A stretch of DNA of 7,123 bases from JBAYJY01 sp041664945 (GCA_041664945.1 JBAYJY010000216.1:1-7123); one strand, 5' to 3'. Shown: positions 1-6,346, numbered from the stretch's first letter. Numbers and translations: made by a program. The notes: generated by a model from the sequence alone, not told the origin.

Positions 1-848
1 CCGTAAAGTAAAAATTCCTTTGAAGCGCCGTCGCATTTTATAGGAACTATGCCGGGGTGCGCTCCTGCGAAGAGTCCGAAAATTGAGATCGGAGCGGCTG
101 CAGGGTCATACACGAAGCCGTCATAAGCGTCGTCGAAAATCAAAACGATCTTGCGGCCGGTTTCATCGGCGACTTTTGCCAGTTCATCGCGGAGCTTTTC
201 GCCTTCCGCAATTGACGGCATGTACCCGGTTGGATTATTCGGGAAGTTCACGACCGCGACAGGGTTTTGCGTTTTAGCGATGTCGCGAACGGCGTCAGCG
301 AAAGAAGCAACGTCGAGGCCGCCGTCGCTGAAAAGAGTGGCGGACCTTACGACGAGACCCTGCGCGCCGCTGAAAACGAGATTATAGTTCTCCCATTTTC
401 TGTCGTGGCAGAGAATGGTTTCGCCCGGAGACAGAAAAAGGCGGGCGAGGTAGGACAACGCTGCGGTGACGCCCGGAACGGTTATCGGGTTGCCGATGCA
501 TTCCGGATCAAAAGAGTAATGCGGGCTGAGTTTTCTGACAGTCCAGTCCCGCCAGGCGGACCTGAATTTCGGGAGCCCGTTGATCGGCGCATAAGGAACG
601 ATTTGTTCTGGATCAAGAGAGTTCATTCGCTTAATGACGGAAGGAAGATAGAACGTGCAGGTGGAGTCGTCGCCGCCGGGCAGGAAAAGTGATTTTTTGC
701 CCTGCGCGGAACCGATCGTCGCATCGATCTTAGCTTCCTTTTTCGCGCGGCCGCTCCAATGGAAAATCCCCTGCGGCAGAATGATCGCGCGCGCTTCGCC
801 TGAAAGGATGTCGTAAAGTCCGGCGTTCTTCAGGTGGTCGAATTGCAT
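1..848 (-). CDS. PLP-dependent class I/II aminotransferase, C-terminus cut off by window edge
   Basis: I translated this frame by hand from the ATG at 848. It stays open for 282 residues and runs off the left edge. It is a fold-type I PLP enzyme of the aspartate/tyrosine aminotransferase superfamily. Visible are the NNPTG motif at residues 204-208, the cofactor-ring aspartate and tyrosine in FDDAYDGF (about 238-245), a tryptophan at 152 in the usual ring-stacking region, and the Schiff-base lysine K277 in GASKEF. The PLP-phosphate arginine that normally follows this lysine lies outside the window. The N-terminal part (HWSGRAKK, YAPINGLPKFR) is typical of the superfamily but does not identify the amino-acid substrate, so no symbol is given. 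A GGA Shine-Dalgarno core lies 12 nt before the ATG, which is rather far. The gene sits 52 nt after rsfS, probably as the last visible gene of the operon. That gap is AT-rich and could hold a weak internal promoter, but I saw no convincing boxes. Confidence 0.9.
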   Translation of the reverse strand, partial: MQFDHLKNAGLYDILSGEARAIILPQGIFHWSGRAKKEAKIDATIGSAQGKKSLFLPGGDDSTCTFYLPSVIKRMNSLDPEQIVPYAPINGLPKFRSAWRDWTVRKLSPHYSFDPECIGNPITVPGVTAALSYLARLFLSPGETILCHDRKWENYNLVFSGAQGLVVRSATLFSDGGLDVASFADAVRDIAKTQNPVAVVNFPNNPTGYMPSIAEGEKLRDELAKVADETGRKIVLIFDDAYDGFVYDPAAAPISIFGLFAGAHPGIVPIKCDGASKEFLLY

Positions 849-900
849 AGGGTTAAGTATTCCTTTCTTAAAATATATTGAAAATAATTTCTGTTGAAAG

Positions 901-1266
901 TCACTTCTTTGCCGGCGTTTCGATTCCGAGTTCAACAAGTTTCGCGCCGCTCCAAATGCTGTTCAAATCGTAGAAACGTCTTGTTTCGGGCATGAAAATG
1001 TGTACGATGAGGTCCCCGAAGTCAAGGACGATCCATCCCGAGGCGGCCTTGCCGTCGCGCCCGTAAATCGGCGCTTTGTTGGCTTTCGCGAAATCGGATA
1101 CGAAATCGGCGAGAGATTCGAGGTGGGTTCTGCTTTTTCCCGACATGATGAGGAAATAATTTGAAAATTCGCAGCGGCGGCGGACATCCAGAAGCTCGAT
1201 GTCGAACGCGAATTTCCCGAAGGATTCCTCGGCGATGCGGCGCGCCATTCTTTTTCCAGCGATCAA
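901..1266 (-). CDS. rsfS: Ribosomal silencing factor RsfS (Iojap/YbeB family)
   Basis: This 121-residue protein is full length for RsfS, which binds ribosomal protein uL14 (L14) on the large subunit and blocks subunit joining when nutrients are scarce. The family signature is clear: SNYFLIMSG at residues 35-43, GWIVLDFGDLIVHIF at 77-91 and RRFYDLNSIW at 96-105. The start is a TTG codon at 1264-1266. I prefer it to the in-frame ATG at residue 7 because a strong AAGGAG lies exactly 7 nt before the TTG, while the ATG would be about 25 nt away. Only 11 nt separate it from the end of the LCP gene, and its Shine-Dalgarno touches that gene's stop codon, so the two are probably co-transcribed. RsfS next to nadD is a widely conserved arrangement, which supports the call. 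Confidence 0.95.
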   Translation of the reverse strand: MIAGKRMARRIAEESFGKFAFDIELLDVRRRCEFSNYFLIMSGKSRTHLESLADFVSDFAKANKAPIYGRDGKAASGWIVLDFGDLIVHIFMPETRRFYDLNSIWSGAKLVELGIETPAKK

Positions 1267-1273
1267 TAGAACA

Positions 1274-1279
1274 CTCCTT
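1274..1279 (-). promoter_or_regulatory. Shine-Dalgarno of rsfS, decides TTG start
   Basis: The minus strand reads AAGGAG, then a 7-nt spacer (TGTTCTA), then TTG. This near-ideal site supports the TTG start at 1266 over the ATG six codons downstream. It overlaps the TAA stop of the LCP gene (1278-1280), so ribosomes finishing that gene arrive directly at the rsfS start. Confidence 0.7.
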
Positions 1280-2504
1280 AATATGTATTTAATTTATCTC
1301 TGCCGAGCACAATGTCGAGATCTTCGATCACTTCGGGATCGTATTCGATCCGCAACTCGGCGCCGAGCAGTTTTGCGATAGGTTCTGAGAAAGGATTCTT
1401 CTTTTTTACGATAACGACAGTGTTTTCGCTGTCGAAATCGCGGGCGTTGTCGGTTTTAATAATGTCGAATCCGAAATATTCGAGCCGCCGCTTATAGACC
1501 TGAGTGATCATAGGGGCTCCGCATCCGTTAAGGACGGCGAGCTTGACCATTCTGTTTCGCGGGTTGAATCCGCCTTTCAGAAGGCCTCCGGCGAGGTACG
1601 GGACTTCGGTTTCGTCCGGTATTACATAGCTGATGCCGCTTATGGTCTCCGGAACGCCGGGGAGAATGTAGGTCTTGAGGTTGCGGCGCAACTGATCGTT
1701 ATAGGCTTTCGAGAGAATCATGCCGTCGGTCATAGTCAGATTTGAGAAGGCGAGCTTGTTTTTGACGAGTTCAGAAGTGAGAGCGGGGATGTGCTTGATG
1801 ATTTCGAAGGAAGTGACTTTCTTAGCGAGAGCCGCTATGACTTTCTGCTGGCGTCCGATGCGTCCGAAGTCGCCTGTAGCGTCGTGGCGGAAGCGGGCGT
1901 AGCCGATAGCGCTGCGGCCGTCGAGATGCTGATAGCCTTTGTTGAGGTCGATGTAAAGATTCTGAGCGCGATCGTGATAATGCATGTTTTTTTCAACGTC
2001 GATGTCAACGCCGCCGAGAGCGTCGACGAGTTTCATGGCGGCCTCGATGCGGACTATGAAATAGAAATCTATAGGAGCGCCGAGGAAATTCTCGAGGGCT
2101 TTCACGGTTAGTTCAGGGCCGCCGCGGCTGAAAGCGCTGTTAATCTTATCGTACTTGCCGTAACCGGGAATCTCAACGCGCGAGTCGCGCGGGATAGAGA
2201 CAAGATTCGCGTATTTTTCCTTTAAGTTGATGTGCGCGACGATTATGGAGTCGGTTCTGGTCTGGCCTTCCGAGCCGTCGAGACCGGCGACAAGAATATT
2301 GAACTCTGAGCGGCCGCCGAGGCTGCTGCCTTCCTTGTCCCAAAGAACAAGAGGCGGCGCGCCGGGGAAAAACTTGTAGCGCAGAACGATGCAGCCGCCA
2401 AGCAGCAGGAACATCGATATCATTGTCGCAAGCAGATATATATACCAAGGCTTTCTTTTTGGTTTAAGCATTGGAGAGTGTGCGGGATATGCGCTTTTAG
2501 CCAT
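1278..2504 (-). CDS. LytR-CpsA-Psr (LCP) family protein with C-terminal LytR_C domain
   Basis: With the ATG at 2504 the protein has 408 residues. A short basic cytoplasmic tail is followed by one membrane segment (about 20-42), so the rest should lie outside the membrane. The LCP catalytic domain spans about 68-230: FNILVAGLD (68-76), TRTDS with R83 and D85, SIPRDSRV with R106 and D107, and YARFRHDATGDFGRIGRQQ at 202-220 holding the conserved Arg/Asp residues. A LytR_C-type domain follows (about 319-387, starting MVKLAVLNGCG). LCP enzymes transfer lipid-linked glycopolymers onto the cell wall or related acceptors; the substrate here cannot be told. The open frame continues 35 codons upstream into nadD, but that part only shadows nadD. 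ATG 2504 overlaps the nadD stop by 8 nt (ATGGCTAA), which suggests translational coupling. ATG 2471 is a weaker alternative without a Shine-Dalgarno. Confidence 0.93.
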   Translation of the reverse strand: MAKSAYPAHSPMLKPKRKPWYIYLLATMISMFLLLGGCIVLRYKFFPGAPPLVLWDKEGSSLGGRSEFNILVAGLDGSEGQTRTDSIIVAHINLKEKYANLVSIPRDSRVEIPGYGKYDKINSAFSRGGPELTVKALENFLGAPIDFYFIVRIEAAMKLVDALGGVDIDVEKNMHYHDRAQNLYIDLNKGYQHLDGRSAIGYARFRHDATGDFGRIGRQQKVIAALAKKVTSFEIIKHIPALTSELVKNKLAFSNLTMTDGMILSKAYNDQLRRNLKTYILPGVPETISGISYVIPDETEVPYLAGGLLKGGFNPRNRMVKLAVLNGCGAPMITQVYKRRLEYFGFDIIKTDNARDFDSENTVVIVKKKNPFSEPIAKLLGAELRIEYDPEVIEDLDIVLGRDKLNTY

Positions 2505-3198
2505 GGATGCGTTTCGCCTTTTGAGAAAGATTCTGGTAGAGCCGGTGTTTGATGATAAACTGTTCGACCGTCTCCGGGAGCAGATATTTGATCGGAAGTC
2601 CGTTGGCAACCCGGTACCTGATGTCGGTGGAGGAGATTGCGAGAGCGGAAGCGTGAAGCAATTCTACTTTTTTATAAATTTTCGGCCCTATTACATCTTT
2701 GAGCTTTTCAGTGTCGTAGCCGGGGCGTGTAGCGGCTATGATAGTGCTGAGCTTGAGGATTTCGTCCGGTTTGGACCATGAAATAATTTCCATGATTGCG
2801 TCTATGCCCGTTATAAAGAAAATCCGCGGGTTTCGATCTTTGTAATGATCCATAAAATAGCGAAGAGTGTCAATCGTGTAAGAAGGCCCTTCGCGGTCGA
2901 TTTCTGTGCGGGAAACGCTGAAAAATGGATTTCTCGCTGTGGCCAGCACGGTAGTCAGATATCGGTATTCCGCGGGAGCGGCGGCGCGCCTGTTTTTGTG
3001 CGGCGGCTCGCCGGAGGGTACGAAAACGACGCGGTGAAGGTCGAATTTGCAGCGTGCCTGTTCTGCTGCGAGAAGATGGCCGTAATGGATCGGGTCGAAA
3101 GTGCCGCCCATTATGCCGAGGCGGAAAATGCCCGTTTTGCCCGCCGGCTTCCGCGCTTCGTTGATTCCGGGAATATTGTTTTTTTTAATTTTTGCCAT
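2497..3198 (-). CDS. nadD: Nicotinate-nucleotide adenylyltransferase NadD
   Basis: This 233-residue enzyme should join ATP and nicotinate mononucleotide to make deamido-NAD in the cytoplasm, a core step of NAD synthesis. Nucleotidyltransferase motifs are intact: GGTFDPIHYGH at residues 31-41 (the HxGH-type nucleotide-binding motif), PSGEPPHK at 61-68, GPSYTIDTL at 104-112 and ISSTDIR at 188-194, the C-terminal ATP-binding signature. The core matches ordinary NadD in length, but there are about 25 extra basic, low-complexity residues before the Rossmann start at GIFRLGIMGG. No ATG, GTG or TTG lies between this start and ATG 3111 in front of GGTFDP, which would cut the first strand, so the upstream ATG is kept although no Shine-Dalgarno is visible. 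It lies 43 nt after the MerR-type gene and overlaps the LCP gene by 8 nt. The usual neighbour yqeK is absent. Confidence 0.96.
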   Translation of the reverse strand: MAKIKKNNIPGINEARKPAGKTGIFRLGIMGGTFDPIHYGHLLAAEQARCKFDLHRVVFVPSGEPPHKNRRAAAPAEYRYLTTVLATARNPFFSVSRTEIDREGPSYTIDTLRYFMDHYKDRNPRIFFITGIDAIMEIISWSKPDEILKLSTIIAATRPGYDTEKLKDVIGPKIYKKVELLHASALAISSTDIRYRVANGLPIKYLLPETVEQFIIKHRLYQNLSQKAKRIHG

Positions 3199-3241
3199 CT
3201 GGGGTTGAATCGTGAGTCCGCGCTTCAGACCTCCGCGTCAG

Positions 3242-4075
3242 TCAGGCTCGTTTGAACATGCCTCGCAGCCCGCCTCCGCGGCGTGGGGAGTCCTCGACTT
3301 TCTGTTCCTGTTTATAGGTTAATTCACGAATTTTATTTTTCAATATTTCATTTTCCCGCTGCGCGACCTGATACTTGTTCTGGAACGACGCGCCGTCTTT
3401 GGTCAACCGATCCACGAGTTGTTTCATCTGCGAGAATGTCTCCGCCTCTTCAGGGGGCGTTTTCTTCGTCTCAGCAACTTCCTCGGCGAGCCGCTGAAGC
3501 ATCACGTTGACGCGGTCGAATTCCTTTCTCATGCCGGAAGCCACAAGCTTGAGATCCTTCAACTGCCTGTCATCCCTGTTAAGCAACTCGCCGATAACGA
3601 GATCAAGCTTGCGCTCGACCTGAACGAGGCGGCGCGCCAGCACGACCGTGTTCTTGTTGTTCCTTCCGCCGCTTTTTTTCGCTTTCTCCAGTTCGGCGTT
3701 TATTTCGATAGTTTGGCTGCCGAGAATGGTGACCATGTGAGTTATATAATCAATTTTCGGGGATATCGCGACAGCGGCGGCGGAATTCGAAACGGCCTGC
3801 TGAGCGGTTATCGCTACCGATGTGTTCGGTTCCGATTCCGGTTCGCCGTATTCTTTCAGGAGAATATCTTTGATCTCAAGCCAATCGAGCCGCTGATTTT
3901 CCCGCAGGTCGCGTATCGATTTCAGAACATCGAGGGCGCTCTCGTCGAATTTTTTTCGTTTTCCGTCTCCGGACATTTTCAGGAAGTCGGAAAAATAATC
4001 TTTATATTTGACGACGGTGCTCTTTGGAATGCCGAGTTCCGCGGAAATCTCTCTCAGCGAAAAATATTTTTTCAT
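3242..4075 (-). CDS. MerR-type HTH protein with long coiled coil (function unknown)
   Basis: The 277-residue protein has three visible parts. Residues 5-23 (SLREISAELGIPKSTVVKY) form a helix-turn-helix, followed by a MerR-like wing (about 27-60, with GDGKRKKFDESALDVLKSIRDLRE). An Ala/Ser-rich linker covers about 78-105. Heptad-like, highly charged helices run from about 110 to 260, broken near 131-142 and 203-212, with no ligand-binding domain as in classical MerR sensors. The end is basic and Gly-rich (RRGGGLRGMFKRA). The layout resembles DNA-binding structural proteins such as RacA of Bacillus more than a metabolite-sensing regulator, but this is analogy, not homology shown here. The start ATG overlaps the stop of the upstream HTH gene by 4 nt (ATGA), so translation is probably coupled. 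I do not recognise a named family; a transcription factor or a chromosome-organising or anchoring protein are both possible. Confidence 0.85.
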   Translation of the reverse strand: MKKYFSLREISAELGIPKSTVVKYKDYFSDFLKMSGDGKRKKFDESALDVLKSIRDLRENQRLDWLEIKDILLKEYGEPESEPNTSVAITAQQAVSNSAAAVAISPKIDYITHMVTILGSQTIEINAELEKAKKSGGRNNKNTVVLARRLVQVERKLDLVIGELLNRDDRQLKDLKLVASGMRKEFDRVNVMLQRLAEEVAETKKTPPEEAETFSQMKQLVDRLTKDGASFQNKYQVAQRENEILKNKIRELTYKQEQKVEDSPRRGGGLRGMFKRA

Positions 4076-4896
4076 TCCTGCGACCCCGCGTCTCTATAAG
4101 GGTAGGGAGGCAGCGGGCGCCGGCTTCCCCATAATCCCGTTTTGATTGCGCTTTTCTTCGAGGGCTGTTCTTCCAACTGGCGGACCCGGACGCTGAGTTC
4201 CTGAATCGCCTGGTCTTTTTTCTTAATCAGCAGATCGCGCTGCTCAACTTCGCTCCGCAACAGTGAAAGCCCGCGTTCGTTCGACGCTACAGTGGACTTC
4301 AAAGATTCGTTTTCCTCGACTTTATTCTTCAGAATCATGGTGTCTTTCGGCCCGTTCTGTTTCAGGTCCGCTATCTCTTTTTTAATCCTCGCGAGTTCTT
4401 CAATCAGTTTCAGGTTGTCCGTTTTCAGAAACTCAATTTCCTGTTCCTTCTCGATCAGGTCGGGGCGCACATGCTGATTCTCTCGTTCCTGAGATAGAAG
4501 GTAGAGCCTCTTGTCGAATTCCTCGAGGCGTTCGTTGAAATTGTTCAGCGCGGCTTTGATTCCTTCTGCTCCGGCAAGACGTTCGTTAAAGGAATCGAGC
4601 GATTTTTTAATATCTTCTGCGAGCGACGGATCGAAAGCCGGAACGAAGGCCGGAATTTGAGCGGCGGCGACAGGAGCCGGTTTATCGCGCTCGACAAGTT
4701 TGTCGAGTTCTGAGCGCGAAAGAAACCATACGTTGCGCACTTTACGCGCCCGCAGCTTGCCGCCCTGAATATACCGCCGGATCGTTTTCGTGCTTACGGA
4801 AATATATTCTGCCGCAGCCGTTATGTCCAGCAGGTCCCCTTCGGGATAGCTCGGTTCTTTCATATTTACAAGTCCGCCGCGGCGCTCATGCTCCAC
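4072..4896 (-). CDS. Excisionase-type HTH protein with long coiled coil (function unknown)
   Basis: First gene of the operon. Residues 21-69 form an excisionase/HTH_17-type winged helix (DLLDITAAAEYISVSTKTIRRY, then GGKLRARKVRNVWFLSRSEL). A Pro/Ala-rich linker (73-90) leads to coiled-coil segments at about 91-137 and 146-243, rich in Glu, Lys and Leu. The tail is GLWGSRRPLPPYPYRDAGSQE in two parts: a short basic piece around GLWGSRR (254-260) and a proline/tyrosine piece (261-266). The DNA-binding fold is clear; the role is not. It is almost the same length as the next gene and shares its plan, which suggests partners. The start is taken as GTG 4896 because GGAG lies 8 nt before it. ATG 4863 (residue 12) is a real alternative that keeps the whole HTH. 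No integrase or other phage gene is nearby, so an actual excisionase role is unlikely. Confidence 0.85.
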   Translation of the reverse strand: MEHERRGGLVNMKEPSYPEGDLLDITAAAEYISVSTKTIRRYIQGGKLRARKVRNVWFLSRSELDKLVERDKPAPVAAAQIPAFVPAFDPSLAEDIKKSLDSFNERLAGAEGIKAALNNFNERLEEFDKRLYLLSQERENQHVRPDLIEKEQEIEFLKTDNLKLIEELARIKKEIADLKQNGPKDTMILKNKVEENESLKSTVASNERGLSLLRSEVEQRDLLIKKKDQAIQELSVRVRQLEEQPSKKSAIKTGLWGSRRPLPPYPYRDAGSQE

Positions 4897-4904
4897 AAGC
4901 CGAA

Positions 4905-4911
4905 CTCCGCC
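4905..4911 (-). promoter_or_regulatory. Shine-Dalgarno for GTG start of first operon gene
   Basis: The minus strand reads GGCGGAG, then 8 nt, then GTG at 4896. The alternative ATG at 4863 is preceded only by GGCGGAC at a similar distance, a poorer match. This favours, without proving, the GTG start. Confidence 0.5.
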
Positions 4912-4942
4912 TTGTCCGTTTAGTTAACTTCTTCAACGGAGA

Positions 4943-4969
4943 ATTATACAGCATAATAACAAATGTCAA
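4943..4969 (-). promoter_or_regulatory. Sigma-70-type promoter of the HTH-nadD-LCP-rsfS operon
   Basis: On the minus strand a perfect TTGACA (4964-4969) is followed by 15 nt and a perfect TATAAT (4943-4948). If the -35 box is read as TTTTGA, two bases upstream, the spacer is 17 nt. Transcription would begin near 4936, giving a leader of about 40 nt before the GTG at 4896, with room for the GGAG ribosome-binding site. The short spacer fits either modest basal strength or activation by a MerR-like or other regulator. Both boxes matching consensus in the only sizeable intergenic region makes this the best promoter in the window. Confidence 0.7.
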
Positions 4970-4978
4970 AACTGTTAT
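4956..4978. promoter_or_regulatory. Candidate operator dyad (ATAACA-N11-TGTTAT) over the -35 box
   Basis: ATAACA at 4956-4961 and TGTTAT at 4973-4978 are exact inverted repeats separated by 11 nt. Their centre (4967) falls on the -35 hexamer. A protein bound here would cover the promoter, so repression or autoregulation by one of the two HTH proteins is possible. The region is AT-rich and a 6-bp dyad can arise by chance. Confidence 0.35.
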
Positions 4979-5001
4979 CAATAATGAAAAAATAAATTCA
5001 T

Positions 5002-5017
5002 TTGAAAGATGTTTCAA
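5002..5017. repeat. Short perfect inverted repeat TTGAAA-GATG-TTTCAA
   Basis: Two 6-bp arms with a 4-nt loop lie upstream of the operon promoter and downstream of the TPR gene stop. On the minus strand a T-rich run (TTTATTTTTT) follows about 8 nt later, so it could act as a very weak terminator for the TPR gene. Four of six stem pairs are A-T, so this is doubtful. It could also be a protein-binding site. Confidence 0.25.
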
Positions 5018-5073
5018 CTTCCTATTATTTAAACAACTTATTAGATGCGCAGGAAAAATAACTCAGGAAGAGA

Positions 5074-5087
5074 ATAACGATAGTTAT
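5074..5087. promoter_or_regulatory. Second ATAAC/GTTAT dyad
   Basis: ATAAC (5074-5078), GATA, GTTAT (5083-5087) is a perfect 5-bp inverted repeat. Its half-site is the same as in the dyad over the -35 box, and a further single ATAAC lies at 5058-5062. It sits just after the TPR stop codon with no T-tract, so it is not a terminator. A role as a second operator is inference only. Confidence 0.25.
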
Positions 5088-5098
5088 GGCCTGGGAAT

Positions 5099-6283
5099 TC
5101 AGGAGGCGCTGACGGCGAGTGACGCGATGGCGGCGGCGAAGCGCGGAATGTCGCGAATGCGGTCGAATTTATCGTCGGAAATAAGATACTCGGCAAGCCA
5201 GTTGGGTTTAAGCGCAGCGGCGCGTTCTATCATCGAGATTGAATCATCGTTTCGTTCGAGAGTTGCATAAAGGCCAGCAAGAGTATAAAGAGTGAATGGA
5301 TCTTCCTCGATTTCGAGCGCTGATTTGAGAGTGGTTTCGCCTTCCTCCGGACGTCCGACGCTGATATAAGAAATGGCGAGGTTGCAGAGGCAGGGGATGC
5401 TCGTCGGGTTGGACTGAATTTCCTGTTCGTAGTGGAAGATGGCGGATTCGAAGTCCGAGCGCATGCTGTATATGCGACCGATTTCGAAATGCGCGTCAGG
5501 ATATGTCGGCTCGATATCGAGAATTTGCAGGAATTCGAATTCCGCGGCTTCGTAGTCTTCCTCGTCCGAGAGAAGGCGCCCGAGGTTAAAGTGGGCCTGC
5601 GGATTGTCCATTTCGAGTTCGATGCCTCGCGAGTAGGCGGCGCGGGCGCGTTCAATGTCGCCTATGTTGCAGAAGCAGTTGCCGAGGTTGACCTGAGGGG
5701 CTGACCAGAGCGAATCGAATTCAATAGCCCGCTTGAAAGTGAATATCGCCTCGTCGTTGCGGTCGTTTTCGGATAGTTCGATGCCGATGAGGTTGAGCGC
5801 TCTTGCTACGCCTTCTTTCGCTTCCTGATTTGCCGGTTCCGAGTCGAGAGCGCTTTGAAAAAGATAGAGCGCTCTTTCGCCTTTGTTTTTTTCGATCTCG
5901 TAGTGGCCTTCGAGCAGAATCGCGGCGATGGTTCCGCCTTCGAGGCCGCGCACTTCGTTTATGATCGCTGTTGTTTCCTCGAGTCGCTTGGGGTCGTCGA
6001 GCAAAACCGCGCAGAGCGTTCGGTAAAGCGTGACGTCCGGCTTCGACTCGAGCGCCCGGCGAAGCAGCGCCTCCGACTCGTCGGGTTTTCCCTGTAGATA
6101 TAATTCCTGAGCGAGGTATTGGATGGCGTCGATCGATTCTGGGTCAAGTTCGTAGGCGCGCGTAAAAGCATCGAGAGCCTTTTCGTAGGCTTCGAAGTCG
6201 AGATGCGCGATTCCCCGGTCTATCCAAATCCGCGAGCCGCGCTCACGGAGCATCGTTATCTTGCTTTCTCTTTTTGCTTCCAT
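5099..6283 (-). CDS. TPR-repeat protein, soluble, function unknown
   Basis: The 394-residue protein consists almost entirely of tetratricopeptide repeats. About ten 32-36-residue units fill positions 17-360; clear ones are FEAYEKALDAFTRAYELDP (30-48), NDEAIFTFKRAIEFD (176-190), ERARAAYSRGIELE (211-224), YEAAEFEFLQILDIEP (244-259) and FESAIFHYEQEIQSNP (278-293). The end (NWLAEYLISDDKFDRIRDIPRFAAAI, 361-386, in two halves) matches the aspartate-rich cap that often closes bacterial TPR arrays. I see no signal peptide, membrane segment or catalytic domain, so it is probably a cytoplasmic scaffold; the partner is unknown. ATG 6283 lacks a good Shine-Dalgarno, and ATG 6253 (residue 11) is possible. 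It starts 63 nt after thiL and may be co-transcribed; a TATACT at 6300-6305 has no convincing -35 box. The closing 202-nt gap and a new promoter downstream mark it as the last gene of its unit. Confidence 0.88.
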   Translation of the reverse strand: MEAKRESKITMLRERGSRIWIDRGIAHLDFEAYEKALDAFTRAYELDPESIDAIQYLAQELYLQGKPDESEALLRRALESKPDVTLYRTLCAVLLDDPKRLEETTAIINEVRGLEGGTIAAILLEGHYEIEKNKGERALYLFQSALDSEPANQEAKEGVARALNLIGIELSENDRNDEAIFTFKRAIEFDSLWSAPQVNLGNCFCNIGDIERARAAYSRGIELEMDNPQAHFNLGRLLSDEEDYEAAEFEFLQILDIEPTYPDAHFEIGRIYSMRSDFESAIFHYEQEIQSNPTSIPCLCNLAISYISVGRPEEGETTLKSALEIEEDPFTLYTLAGLYATLERNDDSISMIERAAALKPNWLAEYLISDDKFDRIRDIPRFAAAIASLAVSAS

Positions 6284-6346
6284 TTCATCAGCGCCGATTA
6301 GTATAACACTTTAAAGCGCCGCCTTCCAGAAAAAACGAAACTGAGG

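Noticed and set aside
267..692. 141-codon plus-strand open frame opposite the aminotransferase
   Set aside because: The minus strand carries intact PLP-enzyme motifs over the same bases; the plus translation resembles nothing.
1791..2111. Plus-strand open frame with regular hydrophobic and acidic residues, opposite the LCP gene
   Set aside because: It is antisense to the conserved LCP catalytic domain; its Val/Ala/Asp-rich look follows from the complement of that gene.
3419..4099. 226-codon open frame on the plus strand opposite the MerR-type gene
   Set aside because: It is a shadow of the real minus-strand gene. Its translation has no recognisable domain and its composition mirrors the coiled coil on the other strand.
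4072..4896. Phage or integrative-element excisionase
   Set aside because: The HTH type is shared with excisionases, but the long coiled coil and the housekeeping neighbours, with no integrase, attachment repeats or tRNA, argue against a mobile element.
4983..5002. Intrinsic terminator for the TPR gene at the TTGAAA/TTTCAA hairpin and following T-rich run
   Set aside because: The stem is only 6 bp and mostly A-T, and the T-run is interrupted and displaced, so it is unlikely to terminate efficiently.
6300..6328. Promoter for the TPR gene (TATACT with TGGAAG 17 nt upstream)
   Set aside because: The -35 box matches consensus at only three of six bases and the leader would be under 10 nt. The TPR gene may simply be read through from thiL.
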